From an uncultured Caulobacteraceae bacterium (lineage in GTDB: Bacteria; Pseudomonadota; Alphaproteobacteria; Caulobacterales; TH1-2), in the NCBI GenBank assembly GCA_937967425.1, contig CALBST010000253.1, positions 1-5,692 on the forward strand: a stretch of DNA of 5,692 nucleotides, read 5' to 3'. Below the pieces are notes generated by a model that ran no database searches, was not told where the DNA came from, and saw only the letters and a list, made by a program, of their open reading frames with translations. Shown here one piece after another: positions 1 to 5,692 of this stretch. A program made the translations under genes and the position numbers. Each line of letters starts with the position of its first letter. Within the stretch, counting starts at the first letter, position 1.

Positions 1-10
1 GAGGCAGTGC

Positions 11-16
11 AGGGAG
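11..16 (+). promoter_or_regulatory. Shine-Dalgarno of the histidine kinase gene
   Basis: AGGGAG lies 5 nt before GTG 22. The alternative GTG at 7 has only GAGG two bases upstream, which is too close to work well. This favours the start at 22. The region before base 1 is not visible. Confidence 0.5.
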
Positions 17-21
17 CGGGC

Positions 22-1119
22 GTGCGCCAGAGCCTGCTTGAGCACCCGGCTTGGACGCGCTGGGGCGCCCACGTCGCGTTCTGGCTCGCTTATCTCGCGA
101 TCCGCACCGCCGCAGCCGGCGCCGATCCGCCCGAGGACGTCAACGACTTCCCGTACTTCATGAACCGCGCGCTCGTCGTCGCCACCTATTGCGTGCTGAC
201 CGGCGTGTTGCTGGCCGCCGTCGCGGGGCCGCGGGCGGCGCAGTCAAATTGGGCGCGCAATCTCGCGCTCGTGCTTGGTGCGCTCGCGATCGCGCCGCTC
301 ACGCAATACAGCGAACAATTCTGGCCGCAACGGCTCGCGGGCTTTTCGCCCGAGCCGTATCCGTTCGTGATCTACCTCTTTCAATTCGGCTGGGCGTTGC
401 CGCTGTGGGGGCTCACCCAAGCGCTGCTTGGCTATCACTTCGAAACCATGGCGCAGGCGCGCGCGGTCGCGCGCGCGCAAGCGCTCGCGTACGACGCGCA
501 GCTCAGGATGCTGCACTACCAAATCAACCCGCACTTCCTGTTCAACACCTTGAACGCGATATCGACGCTCGTACTCGAGAAGCGCAACGAGGCCGCCGAG
601 AGCATGATCCTGAAGCTCGCCGGCTTCTTGCGTTACTCGCTTGATCGCCAGCCGACGGCCCTGGCGCATTTGAGCGCGGAGCTCGAAGCGCAACGCAAGT
701 ATTTGGAGATCGAGCAGACCCGTTTTGATGACAAGCTCACGGTGCAGTTCGATATCGAGCCCGGCTTGGAGAGCGCCAAGCTTCCCAGCCTCATCCTTCA
801 GCCAATTCTCGAGAACGCGATCAAGTACGCGGTAACGCCAAGCGTGAACGGCGGAACGATCATTGTGTCAGCACGCCGTGACGGCGAGGTGCTCCGTATC
901 GTCGTTGAAGATGACGGCCCCGGACTCCCGCGTGATGAGGCGGCGCCGCGCCGGCGCGGTGTTGGGCTCGCCAATATTCGCGAGCGTCTCGAACTGATTT
1001 ACGGCCAACGCGCGGGGCTGATCGCGCGCAATCGGGAGCCGCACGGCTGCCGCATAGAACTCTATCTACCCCTGGAGGAAGACAGTGTCCGCCCAACCCC
1101 TGCGCCTGCTCTTAGCTGA
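22..1119 (+). CDS. LytS/YehU-type membrane sensor histidine kinase
   Basis: This is the sensor of a two-component system. It should autophosphorylate on His and pass the phosphate to the regulator encoded directly downstream. Numbered from GTG 22 (365 residues), about four hydrophobic segments lie near 14-33, 49-69, 81-93 and 114-136. A cytoplasmic helix leads to the His_kinase (PF06580) motif INPHFLFNTLN, with the phospho-acceptor His at 171. The HATPase domain follows: N-box LQPILENAIKYAV (about 259-271), G1 box EDDGPGLP (296-303) and G2 box GVGLANIRERL (313-323). All key kinase residues are present, so it should be active. No separate extracellular sensor domain is seen, so the signal may be sensed within the membrane; the stimulus cannot be read. 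GTG 22 was chosen because AGGGAG sits 5 nt upstream. An in-frame GTG at 7 would add five residues, and a start before the window is not excluded. The last 35 nt overlap the regulator gene. Confidence 0.93.
   Translation: MRQSLLEHPAWTRWGAHVAFWLAYLAIRTAAAGADPPEDVNDFPYFMNRALVVATYCVLTGVLLAAVAGPRAAQSNWARNLALVLGALAIAPLTQYSEQFWPQRLAGFSPEPYPFVIYLFQFGWALPLWGLTQALLGYHFETMAQARAVARAQALAYDAQLRMLHYQINPHFLFNTLNAISTLVLEKRNEAAESMILKLAGFLRYSLDRQPTALAHLSAELEAQRKYLEIEQTRFDDKLTVQFDIEPGLESAKLPSLILQPILENAIKYAVTPSVNGGTIIVSARRDGEVLRIVVEDDGPGLPRDEAAPRRRGVGLANIRERLELIYGQRAGLIARNREPHGCRIELYLPLEEDSVRPTPAPALS
1074..1078 (+). promoter_or_regulatory. Shine-Dalgarno of the response regulator gene
   Basis: GGAGG lies inside the 3' end of the kinase gene, 6 nt before GTG 1085. 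It supports this start and therefore the 35-nt overlap of the two genes, which implies coupled translation. Confidence 0.75.
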
Positions 1120-1879
1120 CGACGAGCCATTGGCGCTTCGGCGCATCAAGCTCGCGCTGCAAGCGATCCCTGACGTCGAAATCGTCGGCGCCGCAAGCGA
1201 TGGTGCGCAAGCCATCACCCAGATGCGCGATCTGAGGCCCGATGTCGTGTTGTTGGATATCAAGATGCCGCTGGCCGATGGTTTCGAAGTGGCCAACGCG
1301 GTTGAGGATTCCGGTGGGCCGGAAGTGATCTTCGTGTCGGCGTTCGATTCGTATGCCGTGCAAGCGTTCGAGACCTCCGCGGTGGACTACCTAGTGAAGC
1401 CGGTTGAGTTCGAGCGGCTGGCCTCTGCGCTTGGCCGCGCGCGCGAACGCCGTGCGGCGAAGGACGCAGGCCGCCGCGCCGAAGAGCTCGCTGCGGTGCT
1501 GGATGCGCTGAAGCGTGAGGCCGAGGAGCGCGAGGGGCCGCGCTACGAAAAGGAATTCTGGATACGCGATCGCGGCCGCTTCCTGCGCGTGCCGGTCTCG
1601 GATGTTGAGCGCATCGAAGCCGAGCGCGACTATGTGCGGCTCTATTGGGAAGGCCGTACGCTGCTCCATCGTGAGACCATGTCTCATCTGGAAGAAAAGC
1701 TCGATCCGAATCTGATGTTGCGCGTCCACCGCTCGGCCTTCGTGAACTGGAAGCGGCTGAAGGCCGTCCGCCGCGACGCCAACGGGCGCTTGATGGCCGT
1801 CCTCGAAAGCGGCGACGAGGTGCCTGTGAGCCGCGCCTATGCGCAGCGCGTGATGCAGGAAATGAAGAGTCGCGCCTGA
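1085..1879 (+). CDS. LytTR-family response regulator (AlgR/LytR type)
   Basis: This is a cytoplasmic transcription regulator and the partner of the preceding kinase. Residues 6-120 form a receiver domain: acidic pair D12/D13, phospho-acceptor D58 in LLDIKMP, the conserved Ser at 85 in VSAF, and K105 in YLVKP. All the switch residues are present. A charged linker rich in Arg, Glu and Ala (about 114-150) looks helical and may be a coiled coil. Residues about 157-260 form a LytTR DNA-binding domain, with the typical segments VERIEAERDYVRLY, LLHRETMSHLEEKL and RVHRSAFVN. The length of 264 residues is normal for the family. The start GTG 1085 lies inside the kinase gene, with GGAGG 6 nt upstream; a later start would remove the first receiver strand. 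Kinase and regulator are clearly one operon. The target genes are not evident, and no LytTR-type direct repeat was found nearby. Confidence 0.95.
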   Translation: MSAQPLRLLLADDEPLALRRIKLALQAIPDVEIVGAASDGAQAITQMRDLRPDVVLLDIKMPLADGFEVANAVEDSGGPEVIFVSAFDSYAVQAFETSAVDYLVKPVEFERLASALGRARERRAAKDAGRRAEELAAVLDALKREAEEREGPRYEKEFWIRDRGRFLRVPVSDVERIEAERDYVRLYWEGRTLLHRETMSHLEEKLDPNLMLRVHRSAFVNWKRLKAVRRDANGRLMAVLESGDEVPVSRAYAQRVMQEMKSRA

Positions 1880-1891
1880 GTCGGGGAAAAG

Positions 1892-1926
1892 GAGCGGGCG
1901 GTTGCCCGCCCGCTCAAGGGTTCTTC
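1892..1926 (+). terminator. Probable Rho-independent terminator of the kinase-regulator operon
   Basis: A perfect 10-bp stem (GAGCGGGCGG at 1892-1901, CCGCCCGCTC at 1906-1915) with a TTGC loop starts 12 nt after the regulator stop codon. An A-rich GGGGAAAA precedes it. The downstream side is only partly T-rich (TTCTTC at 1921-1926), so there is no classical U-tract. The position and the very stable stem support termination, but efficiency may be partial. It could also act as a 3'-end stabilising hairpin. Confidence 0.7.
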
Positions 1927-1931
1927 ATGCA

Positions 1932-1945
1932 ACGATGCGCATCGT
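1932..1945. promoter_or_regulatory. Perfect 14-bp palindrome, possible operator
   Basis: ACGATGCGCATCGT is a perfect inverted repeat without a spacer. It lies between the terminator of the two-component operon and the reductase gene, about 84 bp before that gene's start. The half GATGCGC recurs at 1977-1983. It could be a dimeric regulator site for the reductase gene, but no known regulator motif was recognised. In a GC-rich genome a chance palindrome is possible. Confidence 0.3.
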
Positions 1946-2009
1946 CAGTCTGAGGATGCCGCTCGGCGCGGTTTCGGATGCGCCGTCTGACGGGCCGCGC
2001 TAGAACCTC

Positions 2010-2023
2010 CCTCCACTAGGAGG
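2010..2023 (+). promoter_or_regulatory. Shine-Dalgarno of the reductase gene within a small hairpin
   Basis: TAGGAGG at 2017-2023 is a strong ribosome binding site 5 nt before GTG 2029, and it fixes that start. Its GGAGG (2019-2023) is fully complementary to CCTCC at 2010-2014, leaving an ACTA loop. A second CCTCC copy at 2006-2010 offers an alternative partner. The pairing could mask the site, but the stem is only 5 bp, so its effect is uncertain. Confidence 0.55.
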
Positions 2024-2028
2024 CGCGC

Positions 2029-2703
2029 GTGCACGGAAAAGTGGTTGTCATCACCGGCGGATTTGGCGTGCTTGGCCGTGCGGCGGGGCAAGCCGCACGC
2101 GAAGCCGGCGCCAAGCCCGTGCTGATCGACTATGCGCCTGTCCCCGAGGATCTTCACAACATGATCGCCCTGGGCGGCGTCGATCTCACCAACGCCGACG
2201 CGGCGGCAGCGGCGATCGCTGCGGCACGCGATGTTGGCGGCCGCATCGATGCGCTCTTCAATATCGCCGGCGGCTTCGCCTGGAGCACGGTCGCCGATAG
2301 CTCGCTCGAGCTCTGGGAGAAGATGTTCGCGATCAACACCAAGACCGCGCTGAACGCGAGCAGGGCGGCGCTCCCGCATCTGATCGAAACCAAGGGTGCG
2401 ATTGTTAATGTCGGCGCCAACGGCGCAGTGCGCGCCGGCGCGGGCTTTGGCGCTTATGCCGCGTCGAAACAAGGCGTGCACAAGCTGACGGAGGCGATGG
2501 CGGACGAGTTGAAGGGCAAAGTGAGAGTGAACGCTGTCCTGCCTTCCGTGCTCGATACCGCGCAAAACAGGAAAGACATGCCCGATGCGAACTTCCGCGC
2601 ATGGGTCGCGCCAGCGTCCTTGGCGAAGGTGATGCTGTTTCTGGCGTCCGATGAAGCCAGAGACATTACTGGCGCCCTGATCCCGGTGACGGGTCGCGTC
2701 TAA
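2029..2703 (+). CDS. Short-chain dehydrogenase/reductase lacking the usual catalytic Ser
   Basis: This is a cytoplasmic Rossmann-fold oxidoreductase of the classical SDR type, 224 residues and slightly shorter than the usual 250 or so. The nucleotide-binding motif TGGFGVLG is at 9-16. Asp34 at the end of the second strand (VLID) suggests a preference for NAD(H). NIAGG at 78-82 matches the NAG motif, and N103 fits the conserved helix Asn. Y143 and K147 form YxxxK. The position 13 residues before the Tyr, normally the catalytic Ser, is Ala130 in IVNVGANG. Quinoid dihydropteridine reductase, a known SDR, also has Ala there, so the protein may use a DHPR-like mechanism rather than be dead. The substrate cannot be named. 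The C-terminal [12 protein letters not shown] is SDR-like and complete. GTG 2029 follows a strong Shine-Dalgarno. The gene stands apart from the upstream operon and converges on cysNC, with stop codons overlapping. Confidence 0.9.
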   Translation: MHGKVVVITGGFGVLGRAAGQAAREAGAKPVLIDYAPVPEDLHNMIALGGVDLTNADAAAAAIAAARDVGGRIDALFNIAGGFAWSTVADSSLELWEKMFAINTKTALNASRAALPHLIETKGAIVNVGANGAVRAGAGFGAYAASKQGVHKLTEAMADELKGKVRVNAVLPSVLDTAQNRKDMPDANFRAWVAPASLAKVMLFLASDEARDITGALIPVTGRV

Positions 2704-4589
2704 TTCGTGAGTTTTTCGACAATCAGAGCAGCGGCTGCGGCGGCGTCGAGCTTCGTTGTATCGATGTGCAGTTCCGGATTCTCGGGCGCTTCATAAGGGC
2801 TATCGACGCCGGTGAAGTTCTTCAACTCGCCCGCGCGCGCCTTTTTGTAGAGGCCCTTCACGTCACGCTTTTCGGCCTCGGCGAGCGGGGTATCGACAAA
2901 CACTTCGTAGAATTCACCGTCCGCCATCAAGCGCCGCGCCATATCGCGCTCAGCGCGGAAGGGGGAAATGAACGAGACAAGCACGATGAGGCCGGCGTCT
3001 GTCATCAGTTTCGCGACCTCAGCGACGCGGCGAATGTTCTCGACGCGATCGGCGTCGGTGAAGCCCAGGTCGCGGTTGAGGCCGTGACGCACGTTATCGC
3101 CATCGAGCAGCACGGTGTGTTTGCCGAGAGAGTGAAGTTTCTTGTCCACCAGGTTGGCGATAGTGGATTTGCCGGCGCCCGAGAGGCCGGTGAACCAAAG
3201 CACTGCCGGTTTCTGCCCCTTGATCTCCGCCCGCGCCGTGCGGGTCACATCGAGTGATTGCCAGTGCACGTTCTGCGCGCGGCGCAGCGCGAAGTGAATG
3301 AGCCCCGCGCCAACAGTGGCGTTCGATGTGCGGTCGATAAGAATGAAGCCGCCCATGTCGGCATTCACCTCATACGGATCGAAGGCGACGGGCTGATCGA
3401 GACTGACATTGCAGACCGCGATCTCGTTGAGCTCAAGCGTTTTGGCCGCGAGATGCTCCAGCGTGTTCACGTTGATCTTGTGTTTGATCTCCGTGATGGT
3501 CGCGGAAACCGTGCGTGCGCCGAGTTTCAGCCAATAGGGTCGCCCGGGCAGCGCCGACTCGTCCGCCATCCAGATGAGCGTGGTTTCGAATTGATCGGAT
3601 GTTTCTGGCGGATCATCAGCAGCGGCGATCACATCGCCGCGCGAGCAATCGATCTCATCGGCCAGTGTCAGCGTCACCGATTGCCCGGCGATGGCCTCGC
3701 CGAGATCGCCGTCTTTTGTGACGATACGCGCCACGCTGCTGAGTTTGCCCGATGGCGTAACGCGAATTGGATCGCCTGGCTTCACGCGCCCGCTGACGAC
3801 CTGGCCGGCGAAGCCGCGGAAATCGGCGTTGGGGCGGTTCACCCACTGCACCGGCAAGCGGAATGGACCGGCCACGCGGCGCGTTTCATCGATTTCGACG
3901 GTTTCGAGATGCGCCATGAGCGCTGGGCCATCGTACCAGGGCGTTTGCGCGCTCTTGCTGGTGACGTTGTCGCCCGTGAGGCCCGACAGTGGAATCGCCA
4001 GCACGCTCTTCAATCCGATCTGCTCGGCGAAGCGGCGATAGTCCGCGACGATCGTCTCGAACGTCTCGCGCGACCAGCCGGCGAGATCCATCTTGTTCAC
4101 CGCCAGCACCGCGTGGCGGATGCCCATGAGTTGAACGAGATACGAATGGCGGCGCGTCTGCGTCAGCACGCCTTTGCGCGCATCGATCAGGATGACCGCG
4201 AGATCGGCGGTGGAAGCGCCGGTGACCATGTTGCGCGTGTATTGTTCGTGGCCCGGCGTGTCGGCGACGATGAACTTGCGCTTGTCAGTCGAGAAGAAGC
4301 GGTAGGCGACATCGATGGTGATGCCTTGCTCGCGCTCGGCGGCGAGCCCGTCGACCAGCAGGGCGAAGTCGATGTTTCCGCCCTGCGTTCCGACCTTCTT
4401 CGAATCTGCTTCAAGCGCCGCCAGCTGATCCTCGAAGATCATTTTCGAGTCGTAGAGCAGGCGGCCGATCAGAGTGGACTTGCCGTCATCGACGCTGCCG
4501 CACGTGATGAAGCGCAGCAGCGATTTGTGCTGATGCTGTGCGAGGTAGGCTTCGATGTCGGCCTCGATAAGATTGGAAACGTGGGCCAT
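2700..4589 (-). CDS. cysNC: Bifunctional sulfate adenylyltransferase GTPase subunit / APS kinase (CysN-CysC fusion)
   Basis: The N-terminal half is CysN, the GTPase that drives APS formation by CysD. The C-terminal half is CysC, which phosphorylates APS to PAPS. The total of 629 residues fits a full CysN plus CysC. The GTPase motifs are GSVDDGKST (31-39), EREQGITID (85-93), DTPGHEQY (110-117), NKMD (165-168) and a G5-like LSGLTGDNV (201-209). EF-Tu-like beta-barrel domains span about 240-440, and the junction is near 450. The APS kinase part has the P-loop GLSGAGKST (468-476), [16 protein letters not shown] (495-510), [13 protein letters not shown] (517-529), the ISPF motif with Ser542 at the family's phosphoserine position, and [12 protein letters not shown] (591-602). 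No key residue is missing. This layout resembles rhizobial NodQ, but nothing nearby suggests nodulation, so a role in cysteine/PAPS supply is preferred. ATG 4589 overlaps the cysD stop as TGATG, with GGAGGG 9 nt upstream. Confidence 0.97.
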   Translation of the reverse strand: MAHVSNLIEADIEAYLAQHQHKSLLRFITCGSVDDGKSTLIGRLLYDSKMIFEDQLAALEADSKKVGTQGGNIDFALLVDGLAAEREQGITIDVAYRFFSTDKRKFIVADTPGHEQYTRNMVTGASTADLAVILIDARKGVLTQTRRHSYLVQLMGIRHAVLAVNKMDLAGWSRETFETIVADYRRFAEQIGLKSVLAIPLSGLTGDNVTSKSAQTPWYDGPALMAHLETVEIDETRRVAGPFRLPVQWVNRPNADFRGFAGQVVSGRVKPGDPIRVTPSGKLSSVARIVTKDGDLGEAIAGQSVTLTLADEIDCSRGDVIAAADDPPETSDQFETTLIWMADESALPGRPYWLKLGARTVSATITEIKHKINVNTLEHLAAKTLELNEIAVCNVSLDQPVAFDPYEVNADMGGFILIDRTSNATVGAGLIHFALRRAQNVHWQSLDVTRTARAEIKGQKPAVLWFTGLSGAGKSTIANLVDKKLHSLGKHTVLLDGDNVRHGLNRDLGFTDADRVENIRRVAEVAKLMTDAGLIVLVSFISPFRAERDMARRLMADGEFYEVFVDTPLAEAEKRDVKGLYKKARAGELKNFTGVDSPYEAPENPELHIDTTKLDAAAAAALIVEKLTN

Positions 4590-5524
4590 CAGAAATAGCC
4601 CTCCTGCTTCTTCTTCTCCATCGATGCGGCTTGGTCGTGATCGATGACGCGGCCTTGGCGCTCGCTGGTCGTCGTCAGCAGCATTTCCTGGATGATGGCG
4701 GTCAACGTCTCGGCGTTGCTCTCGACCGCGCCAGTCAGCGGGTAGCAGCCAAGCGTGCGGAAGCGCACCTTCAGCATCTCCGGCTTCTCGCCGTCGCGCA
4801 GCTTCATGCGCTCGTCATCTACCATGATCAGCGCGCCATCCCGGCGCACGATCGGGCGCTCTGCGGCGAAATAGAGCGGCACGATCGGGATGTTCTCAAG
4901 GTGTATGTATTGCCAGATGTCGAGCTCGGTCCAATTCGAGAGCGGGAAGACGCGAATGCTCTCGCCCTTCTGCTTCTTCGCATTGTAAAGGCGCCAAAGC
5001 TCAGGCCGTTGGTTTTTCGGGTCCCAGCGGTGGTTGGCCGAGCGGAAGGAAAAGATACGCTCCTTGGCGCGGCTCTTCTCTTCATCGCGCCGCGCGCCTC
5101 CGAAGGCTGCATCGAAGCCGTATTGATCGAGCGCTTGTTTCAGGCCTTCCGTCTTCCAGAGATCAGTGTGCAGTGAGCCGTGATCGAACGGATTGATGCC
5201 GCGCGCGAGCGCGTCGGGGTTCTTGTGGACCAGAAGCTCGAAGCCAAGCTCCGCAGCCATGCGTTCGCGCATCTCGTACATGGCGCGGAACTTCCAGGTC
5301 GTATCGACGTGCAGCAGCGGAAACGGCGGCGGCGACGGATAAAACGCCTTCGCCGCCAAATGCAGCATGACGGCGCTATCCTTGCCGATCGAGTAGAGCA
5401 TCACCGGCTTGGCGCACTCGGCGACCACTTCGCGCATGATGTGGATGCTCTCCGCCTCCAGACGCTGCAAGTGCGTCAGGCGCGCTGGGCTGAGCGTTTC
5501 CGGTTTGGCGCGGCGGCTGGACAT
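4589..5524 (-). CDS. cysD: Sulfate adenylyltransferase subunit 2 (CysD)
   Basis: This is the catalytic subunit of ATP sulfurylase. It makes adenylylsulfate from sulfate and ATP in the cytoplasm, together with the GTPase CysN. Numbered from ATG 5524 (311 residues, close to the usual length of about 300), it belongs to the PP-loop ATP pyrophosphatase/PAPS-reductase fold. The PP-loop is [10 protein letters not shown] (SIGKDS at 45-50). Other family signatures are [16 protein letters not shown] (142-157), [12 protein letters not shown] (196-207), [12 protein letters not shown] (254-265) and the characteristic C-terminus EKKKQEGYF. The protein is intact. An in-frame GTG at 5533 would add three residues, but it has no ribosome binding site, whereas ATG 5524 has AGAGAG 8 nt upstream. 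It is first in the visible minus-strand operon and is directly coupled to cysNC. A cysH/cysIJ neighbour, if present, would lie beyond the window. Confidence 0.97.
   Translation of the reverse strand: MSSRRAKPETLSPARLTHLQRLEAESIHIMREVVAECAKPVMLYSIGKDSAVMLHLAAKAFYPSPPPFPLLHVDTTWKFRAMYEMRERMAAELGFELLVHKNPDALARGINPFDHGSLHTDLWKTEGLKQALDQYGFDAAFGGARRDEEKSRAKERIFSFRSANHRWDPKNQRPELWRLYNAKKQKGESIRVFPLSNWTELDIWQYIHLENIPIVPLYFAAERPIVRRDGALIMVDDERMKLRDGEKPEMLKVRFRTLGCYPLTGAVESNAETLTAIIQEMLLTTTSERQGRVIDHDQAASMEKKKQEGYF
4599..4604 (-). promoter_or_regulatory. Shine-Dalgarno of cysNC inside the cysD 3' end
   Basis: Read on the minus strand, GGAGGG lies 9 nt before the cysNC ATG and within the last codons of cysD. 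With the TGATG stop/start overlap it indicates coupled translation, which suits two subunits of one complex. Confidence 0.7.
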
Positions 5525-5692
5525 CTGCGCCACTCTCTAGAGGGCGCGCCGCCTCGCTGCAAACACCTCCGCCAGTCGCGGGACCGCGTTCGCCGTGATG
5601 GTTAAGACATCGCGAGATCCGGGAGCAGCGGCCCGGTTGTGTGCGATTGCTGGCGCTGCGCGCAGACGTTAGACACCGCCTGTGACCCGCGC
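5525..5692 (-). other. Upstream region of cysD without a gene
   Basis: No supported coding sequence was found on either strand; stop codons break all but short frames. The stretch presumably contains the cysD promoter and leader. Several short GC palindromes are visible: CTGCGCGCAG (5656-5665), GGCGCGCC (5543-5550), and the inverted repeat CGCGG/CCGCG around GA (5577-5588). A 5-bp hairpin (CCGGG 5619-5623, CCCGG 5632-5636) is also possible. No convincing -35/-10 pair, riboswitch or named operator was recognised. Confidence 0.3.
5533..5538 (-). promoter_or_regulatory. Weak Shine-Dalgarno deciding the cysD start
   Basis: On the minus strand AGAGAG lies 8 nt before ATG 5524. It is not a strong match, but the alternative GTG 5533 has no purine-rich stretch at a usable distance. 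The site is partly within the palindrome CTCTAGAG (5535-5542). Confidence 0.4.

Noticed and set aside
244..693. 149-codon open frame on the minus strand within the kinase gene
   Set aside because: It is in register with the kinase codons, has no domain, and is a by-product of high GC.
1880..2028. LytTR regulator binding site between the regulator and reductase genes
   Set aside because: No pair of direct repeats resembling LytTR sites was seen; the inverted palindrome does not fit the family's usual direct-repeat targets.
1945..2565. 206-codon open frame on the minus strand opposite the reductase
   Set aside because: It is opposite a gene with full SDR motifs, has Arg/His-rich low-complexity content, and shows no family resemblance.
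2766..4598. Very long open frames on the plus strand opposite cysNC (including 446 codons from a TTG at 3258)
   Set aside because: They are in exact codon register with cysNC. Stops there would need Ser TCA or Leu TTA/CTA codons in cysNC, which a GC-rich gene avoids. There is no ribosome binding site or recognisable domain, whereas cysNC shows clear motifs throughout.
5534..5562. TTGCAG - 17 bp - TAGAGA on the minus strand as a cysD promoter
   Set aside because: The -10 match is only three of six and lacks the final T. It would place the transcription start almost at the ATG and overlap the ribosome binding site.
4631..5605. Open frames on the plus strand opposite cysD
   Set aside because: They are in the same register as the cysD codons and are explained by codon bias; the Arg/His-rich proteins have no family signature.
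5600..5606. TTAACC on the minus strand upstream of cysD as a CtrA-type half-site
   Set aside because: The second TTAA half at the required 7-bp spacing is absent.
5598..5672. 24-codon ATG frame on the plus strand upstream of cysD
   Set aside because: It has no Shine-Dalgarno sequence and no recognisable peptide; it is expected by chance.

Overview
This GC-rich window comes from a bacterial chromosome and carries five protein-coding genes in three transcription blocks. The fused CysN-CysC protein, the GTG starts, the GC-biased third codon positions and the DHPR-like reductase suggest an alphaproteobacterium, possibly of the Caulobacterales/Hyphomonadaceae type. That placement is inference from gene style, not from a marker gene.

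Left block (+ strand, about 22-1926): a membrane sensor histidine kinase of the LytS/YehU type (His_kinase PF06580 plus HATPase_c) overlaps its partner, a response regulator with a receiver domain and a LytTR DNA-binding domain. The pair is followed by a strong GC hairpin that looks like the terminator of the operon. No LytTR target repeat was recognised in the window, so the regulon is unknown.

Middle (+ strand, 1927-2703): a short intergenic region holds a perfect 14-bp palindrome and a Shine-Dalgarno sequence that can fold into a small hairpin. It precedes a 224-residue short-chain dehydrogenase/reductase. This protein keeps the nucleotide-binding motif and the Tyr/Lys pair but has Ala where the family normally has the catalytic Ser.

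Right block (- strand, 5524 down to 2700): cysD, then a bifunctional cysNC, joined by a TGATG stop/start overlap. Together they make the sulfate-activation machinery: sulfate + ATP to adenylylsulfate (APS; CysD with the GTPase CysN), then APS to PAPS (CysC domain). The cysNC stop codon overlaps the stop codon of the convergent reductase gene, with no terminator between them. The 168 bp upstream of cysD show no gene and presumably hold the cysD promoter and leader.

All five genes belong to known families. I did not find a convincing undescribed system. The points worth a second look are the Ser-less reductase, its folded ribosome binding site, the palindrome upstream of it and the tail-to-tail stop overlap.
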